A stretch of DNA of 7,479 nt from the NCBI GenBank assembly GCA_900550505.1, contig URSI01000049.1, forward strand, positions 1-7,479, given 5' to 3'. The position numbers and the translations under genes were made by a program. This DNA is from an uncultured Eubacteriales bacterium (GTDB lineage: Bacteria > Bacillota > Clostridia > Oscillospirales > CAG-382). The notes below the pieces were generated by a model, which was not told the origin of the DNA, made no database searches, and saw only the letters and a list, made by a program, of their open reading frames with translations. This document shows, piece after piece, positions 1-6,700 of the stretch (positions are counted from its first letter, which is position 1; each line of letters opens with the position of its first letter).

Positions 1-180
1 TCCATAGACAAAACTCTTTCGCTTTTTCCGGTCTCACATCATTGACAAACGAACAAGAAACAATTTTCACAATGCACACAAATTCCAAAAAAGCAAACCG
101 AAAACAAAGCTGCCGGCACTCCATGAACAGATGTGGTCAAAAATGCGAAATTAAAGACCGGAAATGCGTGCTCAAAGCTA
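1..180. other. AT-rich intergenic leader without a recognisable gene
   Basis: This stretch is visibly richer in A and T than the coding DNA that follows. It can be read as a 78-residue plus-strand frame (42-278), but that frame has no ribosome binding site, a composition rich in Lys, Asn, Cys and Arg unlike a folded protein, and it runs through the promoter at 181-209, so I treat it as non-coding. A perfect TTGACA at 42-47 has no acceptable -10 box 16-18 bases later. On the minus strand an ATG ends at base 5 with a purine-rich stretch upstream, which could be the start of a divergent gene lying off the left edge, but too little is visible to call it. Confidence 0.55.
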
Positions 181-209
181 TTGTAATTTTGAACGAATTA
201 ATGTATACT
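181..209 (+). promoter_or_regulatory. Sigma-A-type promoter for the zinc-ribbon/ADP-ribosylglycohydrolase gene set
   Basis: A -35 box TTGTAA (181-186, 4 of 6 to consensus) and a -10 box TATACT (204-209, 5 of 6) are separated by exactly 17 bases, in the AT-rich leader just upstream of the first plus-strand gene. Transcription would begin near 216, giving a leader of roughly 75 bases before the ATG at 293. The leader contains one small perfect hairpin (CGGTG-TGC-CACCG, 240-252), too short to call a riboswitch. No second promoter is evident in the short gaps between the next genes. Confidence 0.6.
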
Positions 210-292
210 GTCAATGTCGGAAGTAATTTTCGTAAATCACGGTGTGCCACCGAATCTTGCACGAAAACCATATCATAAAAGGAGTGTTATAA

Positions 293-685
293 ATGCCGGT
301 ATGTAATTTCTGCGGTACGGTCCATGACGGTCACAGCCCAACATGCCCCAAGTGTGGCAGAAAAGTCGAAACGGTCGCCGATTCCCCGGTATATTCGTTT
401 GACACCGCGGCGGAGGAAGCTGCTGAAAAATCCCGCCTTTTTGCTTTGCTGTCGTTTCTCGGTGTGATATTCATGCCGCTTTCGCTCATCTTCGGTTACA
501 TGACGTTCAAAATAGCCCGCAGTGTAAAAGAGGGGCTCTACCATGAACGCATAAAACGAATGAAACAGGTGGCACTGGCCGCTATCGGACTTTCATGTAT
601 AGTTCTTGTGGTATGGCTGCTGCTTTACGGAGGCGGCATGCTTGACCGGATTGCGGATTTTTTCCGCATCCTCACTACCGGCTGA
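293..685 (+). CDS. Zinc-ribbon protein with two membrane helices, function unknown
   Basis: This is a 130-residue protein. The N-terminus holds a short zinc ribbon with CxxC pairs at Cys4/Cys7 and Cys18/Cys21, like the zinc-ribbon heads found on many small Firmicutes membrane proteins. An acidic, Ala/Glu-rich linker (about 28-47) leads to two hydrophobic segments, about residues 49-71 and 93-113, separated by a basic loop (KIARSVKEG to IKRMKQ), so it should be an integral membrane protein with the ribbon on the cytoplasmic side. The start is supported by AAAGGAG ending at 284, 8 bases before the ATG, and by the zinc ribbon starting at residue 4. It is the first gene after the 181-209 promoter, and the next gene begins 19 bases after its stop. 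The role is unknown; the ribbon may bind a protein partner or nucleic acid. The family call rests on the cysteine pattern alone. Confidence 0.85.
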   Translation: MPVCNFCGTVHDGHSPTCPKCGRKVETVADSPVYSFDTAAEEAAEKSRLFALLSFLGVIFMPLSLIFGYMTFKIARSVKEGLYHERIKRMKQVALAAIGLSCIVLVVWLLLYGGGMLDRIADFFRILTTG

Positions 686-704
686 ATAAAGCGGGGAATC
701 ACTG

Positions 705-1310
705 ATGAACGCAATTAAAAAAACCGTTATGATCGCGGTGCTCGCCGCAGTGCTGCTCGCAGCCGTCGTTTCAGTGGCGTATATTCTCAAGCTGAGAGGA
801 GAAGAAGTACGTATGAGCGATGATAAGGCAGCCGAGCTCCTGTCGTCGGCATCGGCGCTTCTCCCGGACTCTGCGGATTTTGTGCTCGTGCTGAACGAGA
901 AGGGCTCGTACACCGCAGTATACAACCGCACCGCGGCCTTTACCGGCGGCAGCGGCTCGCTCACCGGAGAGGAAGCTGAAAATTCAGCCGCCAAGCTGGC
1001 TGCGGCGGCAAGAAAAGTCATATCCCAAAGACTGTATACATCGGTCAACGCCACGCGTATCTTCGGCGGCAACGAACAATACGTACAGCTCGCGCTTACG
1101 GATTCAGGCGCTTCGCTTTTTGACGGATGTATCGGAGGATATTTCTCGTTTGAGTTTTCCGACGGAAACCTCACATCTTATACGCTGAGCATCGAGCTGC
1201 CCGACGGAGGCAGCACCACACTTACCGCGGGTGATTTTAACTACACGGTGTCGCTCGAGGGCACAGAGATAAAATATGTGTTTAACGACGAAAGCACAGC
1301 CCAAGGCTGA
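705..1310 (+). CDS. Exported or membrane-anchored protein, function unknown
   Basis: This is a 201-residue protein with a short basic N-terminus (MNAIKKT) and one strong hydrophobic segment, about residues 7-28, followed by a charged region, so it is either a signal-anchor protein or a secreted protein. There is no lipobox Cys after the hydrophobic segment. The remaining 170 residues look soluble and extracytoplasmic: an Ala/Ser-rich helical region (about 40-110), then a strand-rich, Gly/Asp/Thr-rich C-terminal half (about 120-200) with a single Cys142. I do not recognise the family. The ATG follows a GCGGGGA site at 691-697 and lies 19 bases after the zinc-ribbon gene, so the two are probably co-transcribed. 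A long minus-strand frame runs across it (593-1174) but is low-complexity and lacks support. The coding call is firm; the function is open. Confidence 0.85.
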   Translation: MNAIKKTVMIAVLAAVLLAAVVSVAYILKLRGEEVRMSDDKAAELLSSASALLPDSADFVLVLNEKGSYTAVYNRTAAFTGGSGSLTGEEAENSAAKLAAAARKVISQRLYTSVNATRIFGGNEQYVQLALTDSGASLFDGCIGGYFSFEFSDGNLTSYTLSIELPDGGSTTLTAGDFNYTVSLEGTEIKYVFNDESTAQG

Positions 1311-1346
1311 GGCAATACAACATACTTACAAACGGAGAAACCTACC

Positions 1347-2657
1347 ATGAACTATCGCGACCTTTCGATCCTTAATTGGAAGCTGGCTACGCTCGCCGAC
1401 CAGATCCGCCAATGTGAGGAACAGCAATGCTCCGGCATAGACGAGGCGATAGCCTCAGCAGCCGACAAGATCACGGAACTCGCCCGCGGGTTTTACGCGC
1501 TCAGTCCCGATCCCTTACTCAGGGCGAAAGAGCCCGATTCCATTGAGGACATATTGAAGCTGTGCCCTCCCGGCGGCGGCCAAGTGCTTTTTGATTCGCT
1601 GCCGGCGGATTATGATGACAAGCTGAAGGGTGCAATGCTTTCGCGCTTTGCCGGATGCACGCTCGGAGCGATCGTAGAAGGATGGACGGCAGAGAGGATA
1701 GAAAGCTACGCGCATGAGCTCGGGATAGAGCACCCGCTCACCGATTACTGGACGGACACGCCCACGCCCGACCTTGTCAGATATTTCGATTCACCGTGCA
1801 AAGATTACCTTCGTGACAACCTCAACAGCGTCCCGAATGACGACGACGTCGCGTTTGTGATCCTCTCGCTCCTTATCGCAGAGGAAAACGGCGGTCTTGA
1901 TTTCACACTCGACGGTGTGGCGGCAACATGGCTGAAATACGTGACTCTGGCATATACCGCCGAGGACGCTGCGCTGCGCAACCTTAAGGCAGGCATATCT
2001 CCCGATCATGCGGCTGAAAAAGACAACCCCTATCAGGAATGGATCGGCGCGGATATACGCTGCGACGGCTATGCCTACATGGCTCCCGGCAACCCGAGGC
2101 TTGCCGCGCGGCTGGCTTATACGGACGCATACCTTACCCACCGCCGCAACGGCATATACGGCTCCATGTTCTTTGCGGCAGCCATCAGTGCCGCATTTGC
2201 GTTGGGTGACCCCTTCAAGGCGCTTGAGACCGCCCTGCTTGAGATCCCGGCGGAATGCAGGCTTGCCGAAGGCATACGCTGGGCGCTTGCCGAGCGCTTC
2301 AACGTACACGACTGGAAGGATGCCGTGCGCCTCACCGATGAGCGTTATCCCGGCATGAGCAACGTACACACCCTCAACAACGCGTGCCTGGTAGTCTTTG
2401 CGTTGCATCTCGGCGGTAAAGACATAGGCAAATGCTTCTCTAACGCTGTGGCAATGGCTCATGACAACGATTGCACCGCAGCCACTGTCGGCAGCATCGC
2501 CGGCGCCTGCTACGGTCTCGGCGCGCTCGACAAAAAGTGGTATGAGCGGTTCAACGGCAAGGTAAAATGCTTCTATAACGGTCCCAAGATGTACCGGATA
2601 GACGATCTGCTCGCACGCTACCGCCGGCTGGCTGAAACAAGCTTCAGCCGCAGCTGA
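1347..2657 (+). CDS. ADP-ribosylglycohydrolase family protein
   Basis: This 436-residue protein belongs to the ADP-ribosylglycohydrolase (DraG/ARH) fold, all-helical enzymes that use two Mg ions to cleave ADP-ribose from proteins or other acceptors. The core starts near residue 92 with DKLKGAMLSRFAGCTLGAIV, equivalent to the usual opening helix. The first acidic metal motif is NDDD at 164-167 (family form TDDT). A conserved mid-region, PGNPRLAARLAYTDA (247-261) through HRRNGIYGSMFFAAA (265-279), follows, and the second metal motif is HDNDCTAATVGSIAGACYG (372-390; family form DTDCNGATVGSI), with Asp373 and Asp375 as likely ligands. About 90 residues precede the core, with no signal peptide, so it should be cytoplasmic. 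The ATG has GGAG at 1334-1337, 9 bases upstream. It is the last gene before the terminator. The substrate cannot be told; activity is likely because the acidic residues are kept. Confidence 0.9.
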   Translation: MNYRDLSILNWKLATLADQIRQCEEQQCSGIDEAIASAADKITELARGFYALSPDPLLRAKEPDSIEDILKLCPPGGGQVLFDSLPADYDDKLKGAMLSRFAGCTLGAIVEGWTAERIESYAHELGIEHPLTDYWTDTPTPDLVRYFDSPCKDYLRDNLNSVPNDDDVAFVILSLLIAEENGGLDFTLDGVAATWLKYVTLAYTAEDAALRNLKAGISPDHAAEKDNPYQEWIGADIRCDGYAYMAPGNPRLAARLAYTDAYLTHRRNGIYGSMFFAAAISAAFALGDPFKALETALLEIPAECRLAEGIRWALAERFNVHDWKDAVRLTDERYPGMSNVHTLNNACLVVFALHLGGKDIGKCFSNAVAMAHDNDCTAATVGSIAGACYGLGALDKKWYERFNGKVKCFYNGPKMYRIDDLLARYRRLAETSFSRS

Positions 2658-2688
2658 CACAGAACCCGAAAACTCCGAAGAAACCGCG

Positions 2689-2731
2689 AAAAACACATCC
2701 CGCCCTGCGTCAGACAGGACGGGATGTTTTT
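2689..2731. terminator. Bidirectional intrinsic terminator between convergent genes
   Basis: A 13-position stem pairs 2695-2707 with 2715-2727, with one C-A mismatch (2703/2719) and a 7-base loop. It is followed by a T run (2727-2731) on the plus strand and preceded by an A run (2689-2693), which is a T run on the minus strand. It lies 38 bases after the stop of the ADP-ribosylglycohydrolase gene and 83 bases past the stop of the SLOG gene on the other strand. One hairpin therefore probably ends both transcription units. The tails are short at five bases each. Confidence 0.88.
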
Positions 2732-2809
2732 GCATGTCTCAGCTTCTTCCGATATACCTGCTCCAAAGCTGTGATACGGTCACCCGATAACCGTACGCAT
2801 CTCACCGCA

Positions 2810-3313
2810 TCAGAACTTTAACGGCAGCTCTATGACGTGTCTGCCCAACGAAAGAGCATATCTGACCGTCTGCCCCGTACCGCTTCGCGGGTTGCGCCGG
2901 TCATACGCGGCAATGACCGCATCGCTGTTGTCGACCATGTATTTGTTCCGCTCACGATACCGGGAAGGCGAATAACCGTCTGCCAGTACCTTCACCGAAT
3001 CTGCGCACCGCAGGATCATATCGTAACGCTCCGCAAAGCGCGGTGATATCCTCTGACGATGTCCCGAAAACGGTACGACCGCACACAGAGCCGCGGGGAC
3101 CCGGCGGCAAACACGAAGCACCGATTCTGCCGCCCAGATATCAAAGCCCTCCGCCATTCCGGTCAAAAAGCACCGACAGCCTTCTTTCACGAGACGCTCC
3201 ACCGTAAGGTCGAGCGTTTTTTTGAACTCAGAGAATGCCACACTGCTCTCGTCCGAGCCGAACGGAAAGCTGTAAGGGCGATGACCCGTAAAGCAGCAAA
3301 CATTTATTGACAT
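2810..3313 (-). CDS. SLOG-family protein of the DUF1273 (YpsA-like) type
   Basis: This 167-residue protein matches the DUF1273/YpsA branch of the SLOG (SMF/DprA-LOG) superfamily, Rossmann-like proteins thought to bind nucleotides or NAD/ADP-ribose-like ligands. Visible signatures in order are CCFTGHRP (6-13) at the first strand, GMAEGFDIWAAE (52-63) at the ligand-loop helix, PFSGHRQR (81-88), RNKYMVDNSDAVIAAYD (122-138), and SGTGQTVRYA (144-153). Length is close to the roughly 180 residues of Bacillus YpsA, which has been linked to cell division and stress responses; a role here is not established. The ATG at 3313-3311 sits inside the end of the upstream gene (10-base overlap, ATGTCAATAA) and has GGAG (complement of 3323-3326) 9 bases before it, so translation is probably coupled. 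It is the last gene of the minus-strand unit. Confidence 0.88.
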   Translation of the reverse strand: MSINVCCFTGHRPYSFPFGSDESSVAFSEFKKTLDLTVERLVKEGCRCFLTGMAEGFDIWAAESVLRVCRRVPAALCAVVPFSGHRQRISPRFAERYDMILRCADSVKVLADGYSPSRYRERNKYMVDNSDAVIAAYDRRNPRSGTGQTVRYALSLGRHVIELPLKF

Positions 3314-3783
3314 ATCTGAAGTCTCCGCATGATTTTATAACCTTCGGTGAACGGATGTATGATCTCCGGGTACTTGGCAGCCGTATCACGCACCGTTTCT
3401 ACGAAATCCCCGCCGAGCTTTCCTGACCTAAAAGCCTTTTCCAGCCCGGCAGATTCCGGGCAAAGTTCGCAAAGAGTCAGCAAAAGCTCACCGTCACGTA
3501 TCATCACCCTGAACGGCCATATCCTGCAGCAAAACGGCTTGTCGTCACCCAACGAACAACCGGTTTCCGTCAGCATCGGGCATCTGAAAAGCCCGTTCTC
3601 TCCGTACTCGGGGGCAAAAACGAAACCTTTTCCTTTTTTCAGCAGATTCACCTTGCCGCATATAGCGGATGATCCTGCAAGCTCGTCCGTAATGAACGGC
3701 AGCTCCCATGAATCCTCCCTGTCAAACACACAGCAGAATCCGCACGCCGCGCATGTCGACGGGCTAAGTACCTTTTTCAGCAT
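3304..3783 (-). CDS. YkgJ-type CxxCxxCC metal-binding protein
   Basis: This 159-residue cytoplasmic protein opens with the diagnostic CxxCxxCC cluster of the YkgJ family (Cys11, Cys14, Cys17, Cys18), annotated generally as a zinc- or iron-chelating domain. Further conserved-looking cysteines follow at 42, 68 (FRCPML), 76 (TGCSL), 85-86 (PFCCRIWPF) and 105/108 (CELCP), the usual layout in which late cysteines complete one or two metal sites. The biochemical role of the family is not known. The ATG is only 3 bases after the stop of the large surface-protein gene. AGGA lies immediately before the start (about 1 base away), too close for a normal ribosome binding site, and a purine-rich AAAGAGAA lies further up, so initiation may rely on ribosomes finishing the upstream gene. 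The stop overlaps the start of the SLOG gene. Confidence 0.88.
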   Translation of the reverse strand: MLKKVLSPSTCAACGFCCVFDREDSWELPFITDELAGSSAICGKVNLLKKGKGFVFAPEYGENGLFRCPMLTETGCSLGDDKPFCCRIWPFRVMIRDGELLLTLCELCPESAGLEKAFRSGKLGGDFVETVRDTAAKYPEIIHPFTEGYKIMRRLQICQ

Positions 3784-3786
3784 ATC

Positions 3787-6700
3787 CTATTCATTCTCTT
3801 TCTCATCATTACGCAAGGTCTCAATGTTTTTCTTTCGCTTACGGATTATAACCGCCGCAGCCACCGCACATCCCACCGCTCCGAGCACAAGCGCTGCGGT
3901 TATGAGCATGTCGGAAGAACGTGGCAGCGATACCGTGTGAGACTGCTCATTATCCGATGTTTCCGTCCTCAGGATCGTGAACGTGTATGCCGCCTGTTTG
4001 CCGTCACTTGCCGTACACAGCACGGTATATAACCTGCCCCGGTGCACTACCGTGTAGCTCGCGTCGGGGTCCACTGTAACAGCCGTGATAGTGATGCCTC
4101 CGTCGGCAAACACGATGTAATCGTAGACATCCGGCGAAAATTCGCCTGCCAGCGTTCCGCCCTCTATATCCATCCGCAGGATCCTCGGGTCTTTGCCGAC
4201 AATCTGCGGGGCGCTCTCGCGCTTCGCGTATATCCTGTACTGGGTCACATTTGAACCGCCGGCATCCACCGTTATCGTCACGAGAGTCGTGGTGTCCGGC
4301 AAAAGTGCGGTATCGCTTATCGTGATATCAGCCCATTCGTTGTCACATACGGGGAATATGACCAGAGATGTCATGTCAAACGGTACGGTCACACGATAAA
4401 CCAGAGTATCCGGGTCGAAATCCAGTGCCGCACCGACAACCGTAAGCGCCGACAGCTTTGAAAGTCCGAGCCCGTCAGCCACCGTTATACCTCCGCCGGA
4501 CACCGCCGATTCCCCGCCGTCGCTCAGCAACCGCACAAGGCTCAGTTCAAGATTTTCACCTATATTTACGTCCGCCCCTACCCTCAGGGTTATCACCATT
4601 ACCTCGGCACCCGCATTCAGCGGATCGTCAAATCCCTCGTCATTCATCGCAAATCCCAGCACGCCGCCGGAAAAGCTCGTTTCCATGGCCCAACCGTCCA
4701 CGGTGCAGATGACGGACAATATCTCCAGCGAGTCGTCTACCTTTATCGAGCCGCTCAAAGCACGCGCTCCGATCTCATCAACGATAATGCTCACCGTAAC
4801 GGTGCCGCCCGGCGTCGCGGCGGAATTGACCGCAAGCCGTGAGCTGCCGCCGCTCGGTGTCACATCAACCGCTGTCCCGCCGAGCAGATCTTTGCCGGCC
4901 AGATGAGCGCGCAGCATAAGAAGATCAGACAGATTCAACTTATTGTCAAGCGTGGCGTCCGCGGCATAAAACTCAAATCCCTCGAGCTTCGAGCCCGAAA
5001 AAACATGGTTTGCCGCAAGCGTCAGATCCACCGGTGTTATCTGTCCGTCGCCGTCAACATCACCTCTTACGGCAAGGTATACATCGGCAACGGTTCCGCC
5101 GGCATTTTCTATAACAAGCCTCATGCCTGTCTTCAGCGGCGTCGACGCGGACACGGCGTGCCCGTTTCTGTCACATACCGTCGCCGTCCCGTTACCGCGG
5201 TTAACATACGGGATGAACCCGCCGACCGTGGTACCGGGTGCGATGTTGACAACGCACATCCCGTCCGAAGTGAGCCTGAACCTGCTGTTTGAGAACGAAA
5301 GGACAAAGTCACTTACCGTGACCGTATATGTATCGCTGAAAAGCCCGTCGGCCGTCCTCGCCGTTATCACGGCAGTACCGGGGCTCAGCCCCTGCACATT
5401 GCCGCTCGAGTCGACCCTGACAATGTCACTTTCCGAGCTGAATATCACCGGCTGCGGCTCTACCCCGTCCGGAAGGAACCTGACGGTGAGACGGACCGCA
5501 CCGTTCACGGGCACCGTCAGCGGACCGCTTATCACTATACCGGTGACTACCGGGTCTATCGTAAAAACTCTGCTTATTATGTTGCCGTAGGGAAGAACCA
5601 CCGTAAGCGTATGCGTGCCGCCGTCGCTGACGGACCCGCCGCTTTCAAACGAATGACCGTCCATATAACCGACACCGTACGAATAACTGACCCTTACCTC
5701 CCCTTTATATGAGCCGTCAGGCTGTACGCTTCCGTCAAGCACTATATCGGGAACGTCGGAAGGCTCCGCAGAATAGGGATTTATCAGCTTGACAAAGCCG
5801 CTCTCCTTACTGTAGCTGTATACCTCATATTCTTCCGAAAGCAGCACCGAATGATAGTCGGTGGAAAACCGGACCGCGTAGTGCCGTTCGGAAATGTCGA
5901 CTATCCCGGCATCCGTAAGCAGATATCCGCCCGCCATACTCCTTATGGTGCTGTCCGTGGCGCCCGCCATCTTCAGAGTCTGAGCCTCGTAATAGGTGTT
6001 CCCCGCATAAATATATGTATCGTCCCTGAACATGGGACCATATGCGGCATTGGCGCGTTCGGACGCCGTGCATGCCATGGAAACGGCATTATAGCTTTCT
6101 ATAAAGCACCCGGATTGTCCGGTGAATATTACTGTGATGCTCCTGCTTCCGGCATCATAATTCAAAGTGTGCAGCGGTCCCGGCGTGAGCAGGCAGGTAA
6201 CGGCGCCGCCTGACATCTTGACCGAATAGAGCGAGTCGCCTTCAATGAAAAACAGCGTTGTGCCGTCACCGGCTATCCGCGTCGCAGAGATGCTCTGCGA
6301 AAGTCTGACATACCGTCCCGACGTGCCGGAACGGACGAACATGAGCGGACTGTCTTCAAAGGTCACCACAAGTTCACCGCCGGCAACGGTGATCGCAGCC
6401 GGCTGCTCGTTCAGCCATGTAGCCGTGGCAGCACTCAGATCGTCTTTTATCTCATACAGATATCTGCAATCTTCAAATATGGCGAAAAGGCTGCCCGAAG
6501 ACTTGTCATGTACCCAATCTATCAGCTCCGATCCGGGCGCCGCCGCTGCGTGCACGCTGAACGGAGAGGTAGAGGAACTGTTTCCGATAAGAGCCGCCGA
6601 CGGCTCGGCACAGCGCAGGCACTGCGCAATATCTTCTCCGGAAGTCGCCAATACCGTCAACACACCTGAAACATCAAGCATACAGGCGTAATCCGTTCCC

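Noticed and set aside
1..30. Possible divergent minus-strand start codon at bases 5-3 with upstream purine-rich AAAGAG
   Set aside because: Only the start codon and two further bases lie in the window and no minus-strand promoter stands out, so a gene cannot be supported.
42..47. Perfect TTGACA as a second -35 box
   Set aside because: No acceptable -10 box lies 16-18 bases downstream.
240..252. Small hairpin in the leader as a riboswitch or attenuator
   Set aside because: Five base pairs with a 3-base loop and no terminator tail or conserved riboswitch core nearby.
42..278. 78-codon plus-strand frame in the leader
   Set aside because: It spans the promoter at 181-209, has no ribosome binding site, and its composition is unlike a protein; it is more likely chance in AT-rich DNA.
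593..1174. 193-codon minus-strand frame opposite the exported-protein gene
   Set aside because: It is Ser/Ala-rich and low-complexity, without a domain, and overlaps plus-strand genes that have ribosome binding sites and membrane segments.
1791..2735. 314-codon minus-strand open frame opposite the ADP-ribosylglycohydrolase gene
   Set aside because: It overlaps a gene with clear family motifs, has no recognisable domain, crosses the terminator hairpin, and is the kind of antisense frame expected in GC-rich coding DNA.
2775..2795. Inverted repeat TACGGT/ACCGTA downstream of the SLOG gene
   Set aside because: The stem is 6 bases with a 9-base loop and no T run on either side, so it is not a convincing terminator; the strong hairpin at 2695-2727 explains termination.
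3347..3940. 197-codon plus-strand frame opposite the YkgJ-type gene and the end of the surface-protein gene
   Set aside because: It is Ser/Pro-rich with no domain, and the opposite strand shows a clear cysteine-cluster family.
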